From Dactylis glomerata (taxonomy: Eukaryota > Streptophyta > Magnoliopsida > Poales > Poaceae), in contig QXEO01000382.1 of the NCBI GenBank assembly GCA_007115705.1, positions 1,798,781-1,862,780 of the forward strand: a stretch of DNA of 64,000 nucleotides. Direction: 5' to 3'. Positions 11,056 through 21,156 of this stretch are shown one piece after another (the stretch's first letter is position 1; every line of letters begins with the position of its first letter). Position numbers and translations under genes: made by a program. A model generated the notes under the pieces. The model had not been told where the DNA came from and did no database searches. It saw nothing but the letters and a program-made list of their open reading frames with translations.

Positions 11056-11568
11056 CATGCGCTAAACCTTCTTTCTCCTGCCCTAAAACTTTTATGACAC
11101 TAGTTCTTCGCACCGAATTATACATCATATTTGTTATAGATGCTCTGAAGTCTGAAGTCTTCATGAGTTGTATCTGTGTTCCTTCTCGCTCTGCCACATG
11201 CATGACCACAAAATGGGTATCTGCGCTTCGTAGCAAATCATGCACGGTCTTAACTTTAGCAACCACTCCACATGCAATAGAAAGTTATTTTGACATGCCA
11301 CTAATTTTTTTTCCTCGGCCTAGATGGATTCCGATATATAGCGTGCATATGCCCGGAAAAATCGCTTTGGTAGCCGAGCGACCTGGGGCTGTAAATCACG
11401 TCCGCTCAGACACCTAGGGATAACCACCTGTGGCGTATTCAGCGGGACCAGCAATTTCAAATATGCCGTACATAGCTGTATTCCCCCCATGAGAGGCCCT
11501 CTGATGGAACATGCCATATATGTTCTCAAGGCAAAGATCCTGTGCCGCGCATGCGGAGATGGTCACAA
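11056..11568. other. Unassigned, coding-like on the minus strand
   Basis: This lies between the CACTA element and the LINE. On the minus strand two protein-like runs occur: one at about 11430-11570 (LENIYGMFHQRASHGGNT..., ending in TAG) and one at about 11056-11290 (HFVVMHVAEREGTQIQL...). I do not recognise either. They may be exons of a decayed gene broken by the LINE, or chance frames. Confidence 0.25.
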
Positions 11569-11785
11569 GGCATAGCTAGTTTTTAAACATAAGGCCTTCA
11601 GGCCCGGCTTTAAATTAATAAAGCCAACACGGCAACAAGCATACAATAAGTTTCTCCATCAAGTCCAAACCACACCCCACAACTCATAGAGGGTCTACAC
11701 ACGCTACAAGCTGAATACAAACGAGTACACGCAAGCTGATAATGGCAAAGTAGATGTTAGGTAAGCGTGCATGGCGTCATCGTGC

Positions 11786-14700
11786 TCAGGCTCTAGCCCT
11801 CGCGTGCATCCTCCGAACCTCGCCCACCGCCTCGTCCAGCAACGCCCTGTCCTTCTGTCTGGCCAGAGCCCTCCAGTGCTGCATATGTATCGACATTTGA
11901 AAGAAAGCATCAGCCGGGTGAGCAATAGCCTTTCCCTCAATAGTTAGCTTATTTCGCACATTCCAAAGAGTCCAGAACATCGCTGCGAAAGTAAACCAAG
12001 CTATCCTACGGAAGGAGCCAGACAGGCCCTGAGCTAAGGCCACAAAACCACCTGCCCCCGCAGGGTTCCAGTCGCATTGCAGCATATCTCTAATACCTGC
12101 CCACATGAATTGCGCCATGTGGCATGTAAAGAAGATGTGGTTGCAATCCTCTACCTCCCCACAGAGGGAGCACCGACCATTCGACGGCCCCTGCCGCTTA
12201 GCTACCTGCTCGCTGCACGGTAGCTTGCCCCGGATAAGCTGCCAAAGGAAGATCCTAATCTTCGGCGGTACACGAGTTTTCCAAACATCCTTAAAGAAGG
12301 TGACCGCGATCCCCCCGGCGAGACTCCGATACATGGAGTTGGTGATGCCTCTAATCTCCACCCAACTATGTCCTCATCCAAGGAGGACGGGAGATCCTGG
12401 ATTTCCCTGCACAGGTTCTCCCACTCAACTGCTTCTGCCAGACCAAACTGACGTCGGAAATGGATCCGCCAGGCCCCTGGCTCTCCATCTAAGATCCGAT
12501 CCCCATGAACCGTAACGAAGGGTTGGTCACAATAGCTAAACAGCCGAGGAAATCTCGCGTGGAGGGGTCCCGACCCCGTCCACCAGTCTTGCCAGAAAAA
12601 GGTCCGCTTCCCATTGCAGACCTGGTGTTTAGCCCCAAGTTTGAAGAGCCATTTGATCTTCTGAATAGCCCTCCAAAATTGGGAACCATGAGTGGGCACC
12701 TCGCTTGCAAAGAGATCCCTATCTCCCAAGTATTTAGCCCGGATTAGGTCAGCCCAAAGACCCTCCGCGTTCTGGTACAGTTTCCAGATCCATTTCATCA
12801 TCAACGCGGTGTTCATGTGCCTAGTATTGAGGACTCCCAAGCCCCCATCTTCCTTTGGTTTACAAACCGTAGCCCAGTCCACCATGTGGTATTTCCGCTT
12901 TGGCCCTACTCCTTCCCAGAAGAAGCGACCCCGCGTACTATCCATGGCCGCGTGAGTAGCCTCATGAAGGAGGTACAAACTCATGGCAAATGTTGGCAGA
13001 CTGGACAGGCAGGAATTAGTAAGCTCCAGACATCCAGCTGACGCTAGGAGTAGTCCCTGCCAGGGGTCAACCCGATGACCCACCTTTTCTGTGAGAAAAC
13101 CCCACTCAGCCACACTAAGCGGGCGGTCACTCACGGGAAGGCCAAGATACTTAATTGGAAACTTCCCTAGTTTGCAGTTAAGTAAGTTAGCCACCCTCCG
13201 CTTGGCGTCCTCCGCCAAACCGGATACTACAAGCTCACTTTTGTCGAAGTTGATTTTGAGGCCCAACATGTTCTCAAAGCACAAAAGCAGTGTTTTGAGA
13301 TTTGCAATTCCCAAATCAGTCGGTTCGATCAAAATCATTGTGTCATCCGCGTATTGCAGGTGGGTCACTCCCCCTGGAATGAGATGCGAGACCACACCCC
13401 TTATGTGGCCCGCCGCGTTGGCCCTAGAGAGCATCGCCGCTAGCCCATCCACCATGAAGTCAAAGAGGATAGGGGAAAGCGGATCTCCCTGGCGCACTCC
13501 CCGTGCGTTGCGGAAGAAAGGGCCAATCTCCCCGTTCACATTGATCGCAGTCTGGCCACCCATGACCAGTTGCATAAGGCGATGCACCAACATCGCTGAG
13601 AAGCCTTTACACACTAGAACCTCCCTCAAGAAGTCCCAGTTCACCCTGTCATAGGCTTTCTCAAAGTCAAGTTTCAGAAGCAAACCCCCGAGCTTCTTCG
13701 TCCTTAGCTCATGAGCAATCTCGTGTAGAGCCAGCACTCCCTCGTGCAAGGCCCTACCCCGTATAAACGCGTTCTGATTCCTATCTATTGTCCTATGCGC
13801 TAGCGGGGCCAACCGAATGGCATAAGCCTTCGCCACAAATTTAAAAATAACGTCGATTAGGGCGATCGGTCGAAACTGCTTAATGTTATCCGCACCCTTC
13901 ACCTTTGGGATAAGCGAGATTATTCCAAAGTTAAGACGTGCAATGTCAACCCTCCCTAGGGCGAAATCGTTGAGGAGGTTTAGAATCGGTCCTTTTAAGA
14001 TTCCCCAGAATCTCTTAAAGAAAATCACCGGCAACCCATCAGGCCCCGGTGTCGAGTCCACCTTCATACTATGAAGGACCTCATCTAGCTCTTCTGCGGT
14101 AAAAGTAAGCTCTAAGAGCCCATTTTCCTCATCCGAGATCCGCTGGTGCTCCTCCCAAAGCCCCGCAGAGAGGGAGAACACCCTTGTCTCCCCAGCTGAC
14201 CCCATTAAGCCTTGGTAAAACTGATACACATGTTCCACCATGGCCGGCTGGTCCGAGATCTCACCCTGAGACGTGATCAACCTAGGGATCATGCATTTAC
14301 GCCTTCTACCATTAGCAATTGCATGGAAGAAAGCCGTACAAGAGTCGCCTTTTAGCGTCCATTGTACCCTACTCCGCTGCCTCCAGTACTCTTCCTCGAC
14401 CCTATCCAAACCCACTAATTGGTCCTCTAAGAAGTACCGAAGAGCCCAGCCCTCCTCATCCAGCCCCGTGGAATCGGCAGTCCGGTCTAAGGCAGCCACC
14501 TGAGCAAGCAGGCTGGCTTTGTAGTCCCTTTTTTCCTTCCCGAGATTGGCTCCCCAGCCTTTCAGGAATTGGCGAGTGTTACGAGAGACACATTGCCAAA
14601 GGTCTACACTGTCCCGGTGTGGGCCTAGATCCCCCAAGTAATGACCAAGTCTGCCCGAGAGAAGGTCCTTAAAACCCCTCAGCTCGCACCACCAGGTTTG

Positions 14701-15435
14701 GAAGAAGAACCTGGGCTGTCTGAACACCGTACCCTCCCCACTATCATGGAGAAGGGGGCAGTGATCCGAGCCAATCCGGGTGATAGCGGTTAAGGAGCTC
14801 AGGGGAAAAGTAGCCTCCCAAGCTGCAGAGACAAAAACTCTATCAAGGACGCAACGGATCGGCGATAGTTGCTTATTAGTCCAAGTAAAGCGCGCCCCGA
14901 CGCGACTGATTTCCCTAAGAGACAGAGACGCAATGGCATCATTGAAGCGACGAACCCTAGGCCAGTTAATGTTGCCATTGCTCTTGTCCCCCGAAGCCCG
15001 GATAAGGTTGAAGTCCCCCCCTACAACCACCGGGAACGGTGCCGCCTGCACGGCCGCAACAAGTTCGCCCAGGAACTCGTTCGATCTGCCGTGATCCGCA
15101 GGACCGTAAATAAGAAAGAAGCACCAAAAGGACTTCGACTTCTTATGGAAAACTGAGGCGCTAAGAAAGAAATCCCCTTTCTTCCACTCGCCTACCTCAA
15201 AGGTATCCTCCCGAAAACCTAGAAGCATCCCTCCCGAATGACTGCTCGCTGGGAGCCAGTTCCAAACAAACTGCCCTCCCCATTCGAGGCCTCTAAGCTC
15301 CGCCATCGTGAAGTCCTGTTTGATGGTCTCTTGCAGACCAATAAAATCAAGCTTGCACGATCTGGAGTAGTCTCGCAATTGGGTCCGGCGCCCCTGCTGC
15401 CCGAACCCACGAATGTTATATATTAGGCCTCTCAT
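11786..15435 (-). pseudogene. LINE ORF2: endonuclease/reverse transcriptase with C-terminal zinc finger
   Basis: The ATG at 15433-15435 (MRGLIYNIRGFG) overlaps the ORF1 stop. The N-terminal apurinic-type endonuclease shows IYNIRG, GLQET, VVGGDFNLI, FTWTNKQ and GSDHCPLL. The central reverse transcriptase shows LKLDFEKAYDRVNW (motif A), GVRQGDPLSPILF (motif B) and LQYADDTMI (catalytic YADD). The C-terminal zf-RVT domain has IFLWQLIRGKLPCSE, CSLCGEVEDCNH and a final FTCH. The frame is continuous for over 1000 codons, then shifts near 12360 so that the zinc-finger domain lies in another frame. Catalytic residues are present, so this is a recently degraded copy. Confidence 0.9.
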
Positions 15436-15820
15436 TTTGCAGCACTTCTCTTCCCTCGCCCCTTGCGGACGGTCAAGGCCGGGCGTTTGGCACACGCACG
15501 CCTCGGCTTGGCACGCGAAGGTCCTGGGTCCCCACCCAGGCCTGGGCTCGAAGTGGTCGGCACGCTGACCACGTCCAGCGGCGCAACCGACGGCTCAGCC
15601 ACCCCGGCCGGACCGGACATCTCCTGCGCAACCACAACTGCCTCCCTGGCAACCTGGTCCGCCAGATCCTTCTCCGCTGCCACCTTGGCAAGCGCAACCT
15701 GAACCTTCTCCTTAGCCCTAAGGAGAGACAGGGCCTCGCACGGTGTACCCGCGCTAGGGGCAAACGTCACGCAACTATCAAGAAGAACAGAAGCCGGGCT
15801 AATCAAGAAGAACAGAAGCC
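15432..15820 (-). pseudogene. LINE ORF1, C-terminal remnant
   Basis: The minus-strand frame ends at 15432-15434 in a basic tail (RKGRGKRSAAK), preceded by an Ala/Val/Pro-rich stretch. No zinc knuckle or RNA-binding core remains because the element is truncated. Its stop codon TGA overlaps the ORF2 start (ATGA), suggesting coupled termination and reinitiation. Confidence 0.6.
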
Positions 15821-15834
15821 GGCATAGCTAGTTT

Positions 15835-16432
15835 CATGTCAGGTAAGAGGAACACACGCAACATCAGATGGTGTCACAGCCGGGCTAATCAACAATTGGT
15901 AGGAGTATATTTCCATAAAGCGCACCGCGTAAGATAATAAGCTAAGTAAACTAAGCGATCAAGGCGGGATATTTAGTAAAAATCACGGCAAAATCAAATA
16001 AACATACAACTGGTTTATATCATGAAAAATCAAGTAAACGATGACTTGATTTATGATGAAATGATATGTGTTACATATTATTGAAAATGTTTTAACAGAG
16101 ATAACTGAAGCAAAAGCCACCGAGGTGAGGGATCATGAAAAAATCATGGCAAGAACTTAAGGACATGATGTCTAGCTTATTTATTTCTCCTACATAAATT
16201 TTATATAATGGCATGTCAAGTGTTATCTATGTTTTTTATTTTGCATGGTAACATATCAATCAAGGTCAAGATTGAGATTACAGGGTCGTCAATAAAAGCG
16301 ACGTTTTGGCACGTGGGCTTCATGGAGCCCTTTTTTGAACTTCAAAAAATCAAATTTAAAAGTTTCAAAAAACATTACGAACAATACCTACATGGAATTA
16401 ACTGTATACACTATCATCATGCAAAATTATAA
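15835..16432. other. Flanking sequence between the LINE and the gag-only element
   Basis: AT-rich, without a convincing ORF. It contains GCCGGGCTAATCAA at about 15877, which also appears inside the LINE's 5' junction at about 15793, and a run near 16320-16375 (CATGGAGCCC...TTCAAAAAATC) of a type common in grass intergenic DNA. Confidence 0.4.
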
Positions 16433-17297
16433 CAGTTTTTCACAGTACAAAATATACGGAAGTAGAAATAATTCCTCACGATCAACTAGCAGCGGCAGTA
16501 CTCCAATCAGCCAATAGCGAAGCACTAGCGCCTGCGATTGATTAAACTTGTACCAGACAGAAACAAATCAAGACTTGGATTGCTATCAGTAGATTCAAAC
16601 CAAGAAAAACAACACGTCCACCCTAAGGAAGGAAGCACGTGGATGATCCTGATGGATCGGCAGCAAACTAGAGACCTCCGTCTCCAATCTTCTCGCCAGG
16701 AGTACAAAATCAGATCGTTTTTTCAACGGAAAGCATACAAATTGGCCGCCGGAACCATGACGATTTTCTGGTTTATTAACTCCAAAACATTGTCTGCCCT
16801 AATACATGACCGATCGGTCCTATTAATAGTGCACGCATGCAGTAGACTCAAGAGGTAAAACTACTCTGATTCTTATTGGACTCGTACTAGTTGACTATGT
16901 AAAATACCAGCCCAAGTAAACTTAGCCTTTTACATCTAACGTGAAACCACACAAAGGAATAAAAATAAAGGAAGAAAGACCATGATGCTTGTTGCTTAAA
17001 TAAACTGACGTTAGTCAGCCTTGTGCTGATCGATTTCCTGGACTCCACGTGATGCACCAATGCTAGGCCAATAATCAAACTGGTACTTTGATAGTGCCTA
17101 CGAAGAAATATCTACATGGTGTTCTAAAAGTAGGCTTCACCTCATCTTTTGGAACAATTTGTGTTTCAGCTAAACTGACTACATCTTGATCCAACTTTCT
17201 ATCCATATCGGTGTGAGCGATAGTGTGTCGTCTAGCTGGTACCACGTACCTTGCAGCATTAGCAGAATTATTTGTGACAGTAGATTGGGCTTTATCA
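16433..17297 (-). repeat. 3' LTR of the gag-only element (outer end truncated)
   Basis: This matches 19267-20134 closely. It lacks the 42 bp corresponding to 19225-19266 (TGATACGGCGTATGAC...). On the minus strand it begins TGATAAAGCCCAATC directly after the polypurine tract. Confidence 0.85.
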
Positions 17298-19147
17298 TCC
17301 TCCCTCCCTTCAAAGGAAACCGTCCTCGGTTTCAACCTACGCTTTGCAGCCTTTTTCTTGAACACCTCAACAGTACAGTTGATATCCTTTGTATCTTTGG
17401 GAAGAAGAGTATAGAACTCACCCTTATGCATAAACGAGTACCTATTCGTGCGTCCATGGTGAAGTGCATTAACATCGTGTTGCCACGGACGTCCCAATAA
17501 AAGATGACAAACATGCAACGGTAGAACGTCACACTCCACTTTATCAACATATCCATCCACTGAAAAAGGAACTTTCACTCTATGGGTGGCCTTTAACTTG
17601 CCAACACCATTAATCCACTGCATATAGTATGGCTTCGGATGCTCCCATGTAGACAAAGAAAGTGACTCTACCACATCCTTACTAATCATGTTGCTTGCAC
17701 TTCCACCATCAACAATCAGTTTGCACACTTCTCCCTTGATGGCACATGCAGTTTGAAAAATGCTACGCCGCTGTCCAGGTTCAACAATTACCTTGTCATC
17801 ACGCTGAACCTTATGCGCCATCAAACTCGCCACATTAAGGTGTGGCCAACAATCTATGGACTTGCCATCATCTTTATTTGTATCATCCTCAAGTTCTGGC
17901 ATCTCATCTTCAGATTCTGAAATATATGCATCATCAACAAGCAAAATCTGTTTTTTATTAGGACACATGCGCATTATGTGCCCTCGTCCCCCACACTTAT
18001 GGCATACAATATTACTATGATGAGACGTGCTCGATGCAGCTTGAGAAACCTCCTTATGTGCAGCAGCTACCTTGCCTTGTTCATTGCTCATCGACTTGTA
18101 AGAAGCAGCCGGTTTAGTACTACCATCATCAATAGGAGAAGAACTACGTCTCCCAAGGCTGTAACTCGGACGAATCTCCGCAGCTTGCTTATCCAAGACC
18201 CAACGTTCAGCACGTTCCGCTTGATGAAGTAACTCATGTATATCATTATACTGCATCAAATCAACACGGTCGCGAATCTTTTCTTCTAGCCCCTCAAAGA
18301 AACGAACCATGGTTGCCTCCGGGGATTCACGTACTGCTGTACGAATCATCAATGTTTGCATCTCTTTGTAGTATGCATCAACTGATTTTGTACCTTGCAC
18401 AAGACGACGCAATTTACTATGAAGCTGTCGAGTGTAGCAAGCGGGCACAAACATCTCCCTCATGACACGCTTCATGTCAACCCATGTTGCGGGTCTCTCT
18501 CCTGTACGGTTCTTATTATCCCACCACACAAGAGCATATTCAGTAAATTTCATGGATGCGACACGAACCTTCTTTTCTTCAGAATAATTGTGGCCATCAA
18601 AAATCTGGTTCACGCGCATCTCCCACTCCAAGTACTTCTCCGGATCAGAACGTCCCGAGTACTCTGGTATGGTCAGCTTTATTCGACCAAGACCGCCGTC
18701 CTCCTGAGCAGCTTCACCAGCTTGGTTGCGCCGCTGAACAGCACCATGGTGAACCTCCACAACACGTCGCGGTCGGCGTTGATAGCCTCCACGAGCATCA
18801 GACAAATCAGAAACATCAGCATCAGGCTGATTGCAGCCGCGCCGCGGTGATCGGGACTGCCGGGGTGTCACATCTCTTGCCTCTAGGCGCTGAACTGCCG
18901 CAGTCAACCGATTTAGGCTCTCTGTCACCACTCGCAAACTGTCATCCCGTTGGCGATCACTAGTCGTCAATCGTACATTAAGCCTGTCCTCGACATCTGC
19001 AATATTTGCATACATATCCTCAACCTTTGTGCGAAGCTTTTTATTGGCGCCTTTGATCGACATAAGGTGGATACGTAGATCTTCGGTTACGTTTGCATCC
19101 AAAGGAATTTCCCCTCCATCAAGATCAGAATCCTCATGCAGCGACAT
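17075..19147 (-). CDS. Gag-protease polyprotein ending inside the 3' LTR
   Basis: This is an uninterrupted frame of 690 residues from MSLHEDSD at 19147; an upstream in-frame extension to 19249 begins in the LTR and is less likely to be used. An N-terminal coiled-coil region comes first, then a retrotransposon gag domain (IPEYSGRSDPEKYLEWE, ALVWWDNKNR), a CCHC knuckle (CHKCGGRGHIMRMC) and a retropepsin-like domain with IVDGGSASNMIS and LLLGRPWQ. The active-site triad is DGG rather than the common DTG/DSG, as seen in some Gypsy lineages. The last ~73 codons lie beyond the polypurine tract, within the LTR. No RT or integrase follows. Intact coding suggests a young copy or selection on gag. Confidence 0.85.
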   Translation of the reverse strand: MSLHEDSDLDGGEIPLDANVTEDLRIHLMSIKGANKKLRTKVEDMYANIADVEDRLNVRLTTSDRQRDDSLRVVTESLNRLTAAVQRLEARDVTPRQSRSPRRGCNQPDADVSDLSDARGGYQRRPRRVVEVHHGAVQRRNQAGEAAQEDGGLGRIKLTIPEYSGRSDPEKYLEWEMRVNQIFDGHNYSEEKKVRVASMKFTEYALVWWDNKNRTGERPATWVDMKRVMREMFVPACYTRQLHSKLRRLVQGTKSVDAYYKEMQTLMIRTAVRESPEATMVRFFEGLEEKIRDRVDLMQYNDIHELLHQAERAERWVLDKQAAEIRPSYSLGRRSSSPIDDGSTKPAASYKSMSNEQGKVAAAHKEVSQAASSTSHHSNIVCHKCGGRGHIMRMCPNKKQILLVDDAYISESEDEMPELEDDTNKDDGKSIDCWPHLNVASLMAHKVQRDDKVIVEPGQRRSIFQTACAIKGEVCKLIVDGGSASNMISKDVVESLSLSTWEHPKPYYMQWINGVGKLKATHRVKVPFSVDGYVDKVECDVLPLHVCHLLLGRPWQHDVNALHHGRTNRYSFMHKGEFYTLLPKDTKDINCTVEVFKKKAAKRRLKPRTVSFEGREDDKAQSTVTNNSANAARYVVPARRHTIAHTDMDRKLDQDVVSLAETQIVPKDEVKPTFRTPCRYFFVGTIKVPV

Positions 19148-19224
19148 CTCAGAAAGTAACAAGATCAAACAGCCAAGTAGAAAAAAAATTTGCACTGTGA
19201 ACAACCTTGCTCTGAGTACCAAGA

Positions 19225-20134
19225 TGATACGGCGTATGACTGAAATCACCGCCGCGAGAATATATCCAGTTTTTCACAGTACAAAATATACGGAAGTAGA
19301 AATAATTCCTCACGATCAACTAGCAGCGGCAGTACTCCAATCAGCCAATAGCGAAGCACTAGCGCCTGCGATTGATTAAACTTGTACCAGACAGAAACAA
19401 ATCAAGACTTGGATTGCTATCAGTAGATTCAAACCAAGAAAAACAACACGTCCACCCTAAGGAAGGAAGCACGTGGATGATCCTGATGGATCGGCAGCAA
19501 ACTAGAGACCTCCGTCTCCAATCTTCTCGCCAGGAGTACAAAATCAGATCGATTTTTCAACGGAAAGCATACACAGAATTGGCCGCCGGAACCATGACGA
19601 TTTTCTGGTTTATTAACTCCAAAACATTGTCTGCCCTAATACATGACCGATCGGTCCTATTAATAGTGCACGCATGCAGTAGACTCAAGAGGTAAAACTA
19701 CTCTGATTCTTATTGGACTCGTACTAGTTGACTATGTAAAATACCAGCCCAAGTAAACTTAGCCTTTTACATCTAACGTGAAACCACACAAAGGAATAAA
19801 AATAAAGGAAGAAAGACCATGATGCTTGTTGCTTAAATAAACTGACGTTAGTCAGCCTTGTGCTGATCGATTTCCTGGACTCCACGTGATGCACCAATGC
19901 TAGGCCAATAATCAAACTGGTACTTTGATAGTGCTTATGAAGAAATATCTACATGGTGTTCTAAAAGTAGGCTTCACCTCATCTTTTGGAACAATTTGTG
20001 TTTCAGCTAAACTGACTACATCTTGATCCAACTTTCTATCCATATCGGTGTGAGCGATAGTGTGTCGTCTAGCTGGTACCACGTACCTTGCAGCATTAGC
20101 AGAATTATTTGTGACAGTAGATTGGGCTTTATCA
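19225..20134 (-). repeat. 5' LTR of the gag-only element
   Basis: A 910-bp LTR, on the plus strand TGATACGGCGTATGAC...GGGCTTTATCA. Its right part repeats the coding tail of the gag-protease frame, because that tail lies in U3. Confidence 0.85.
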
Positions 20135-21156
20135 GGGTTGGTCTAGGTCTAGGGTTGTCCCATTTGGCGAACGGGGTCATGTCATCCGGAGCCCGCTGCT
20201 GGAGTGGGTGAGCGCTCTCCATTTGTTGGCGGGTTGCGGAGCTCTAGTGGACAGAGCCACGATCTAGTTATCTTGGCGGTGAAGGAAGAGTGAATACACC
20301 GGGATCTAAAAGTTGTAAGTAAGTGAGTGAGGCTACAACTATCTACAACGGAGTTCATCAACCGGCATCATCCTTGCCCGAAAGGGAGGCCACTCCACGC
20401 CCAACTGCCATTTGCGCATGGGGCTTTTCTTCCTCCTGGCGGCAAGCAATACAGGAGGATCTTCGTCAACTTCAGTGTGGCTCTCCACATCTTCCTTGCC
20501 TCGAGTGACGTAGTCCCCGGTGGCAAGGTGGATAGTCATGCTTTTAGGTCACAACACATCAACGGTGGAGAAGGGCTTGATTGCTTTCCTATTTTTAGTT
20601 TTGGGGTCCTTTCAAAAAAAATCTGAGTGCTATGCTATATTTCTTTTAGGGGCCCTCGTTGTAATTGTAATCCCATCTTGAATGAATGCAGTTTTCTGAT
20701 ATTTGAGACCCTTCCGTGTTGAAAAAATAGGACGGACCAATTCAGACATAAACGTATCTGTTTTTGTCTATTTAGGTGGTGCGGCGGTAAGTACGCCGGG
20801 TCACCCAATAACGTGCTCCATTTTGATCGTAGACATGTCAGTCTTGTCAACCTTTTATTTTTTTCATCTATCTCTTTTTCTCTACAAATTCCACTCAGTA
20901 AAAAAAATTATACCTGCGTTTATGAGCCAGTGATATTTTGACCCCCCCCCCCCCCCCACCAAGTGCGTTTGCTGATCCAAAATTGTAGATTCAAACTTAT
21001 CACAGAGCTACTTGTAATGCAGTAATTACTTCAAACAAATATGAACAATACTTGTATTCACTTATCGGCCTACTTATAGTTACAGGTCCTAGTCTAGAAT
21101 TTCAAAAAACAAATTCTAAAAATAATAACGGAAATGAAATTTTCCAAAAAATTATA
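20135..21156. other. Unclassified flank, possible LINE 3' end and a poly-C tract
   Basis: This has no reliable ORF. About 20590-20710 (TTTTGGGGTCCTTTC...AATGAATGCAG) resembles a LINE 3' UTR on the plus strand, but no coding part remains. A run of about 17 C residues lies near 20941-20957. Confidence 0.3.

Larger units (their letters stand above)
11583..15820 (-). mobile_element. LINE (L1-type non-LTR retrotransposon), 5'-truncated, 14-bp TSD
   Basis: This is flanked by GGCATAGCTAGTTT at 11569-11582 and 15821-15834, a perfect 14-bp target duplication as expected for target-primed reverse transcription. On the minus strand the order is ORF1 C-terminus, ORF2 (endonuclease, reverse transcriptase, zf-RVT zinc finger), then a 3' UTR ending in a short A-rich run merging with the TSD. 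Most of ORF1 is missing, so the element is 5'-truncated. A duplicated CAAGAAGAACAGAAGCCGG lies just inside the 5' end. Confidence 0.92.
16433..20134 (-). mobile_element. Short Gypsy-type element with gag and protease only (TR-GAG-like)
   Basis: Two near-identical repeats (16433-17297 and 19225-20134) flank about 1.9 kb. The LTR ends are TGATA...TATCA. On the minus strand, next to the 5' LTR, lies TGGTACTCAGAGC at about 19209-19221, an altered version of the usual initiator-tRNA primer site TGGTATCAGAGC. Next to the 3' LTR is a clear polypurine tract, AAGGGAGGGAGGA (17298-17310). Reverse transcriptase and integrase are absent, so it is non-autonomous; such gag-only elements are known as TR-GAG. 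The left LTR has lost its last 42 bp and no matching target duplication is seen, so a deletion removed that edge. Confidence 0.8.

Noticed and set aside
16433..20134. Interpretation of the two 865-bp copies as a simple segmental duplication
   Set aside because: TGATA/TATCA ends, a primer-site-like sequence and a polypurine tract at the right places support LTRs, although one edge is truncated and no target duplication remains.
20941..20957. Poly-C run as a functional quadruplex or boundary
   Set aside because: It is a single homopolymer without neighbouring runs; length may also be a sequencing artefact.
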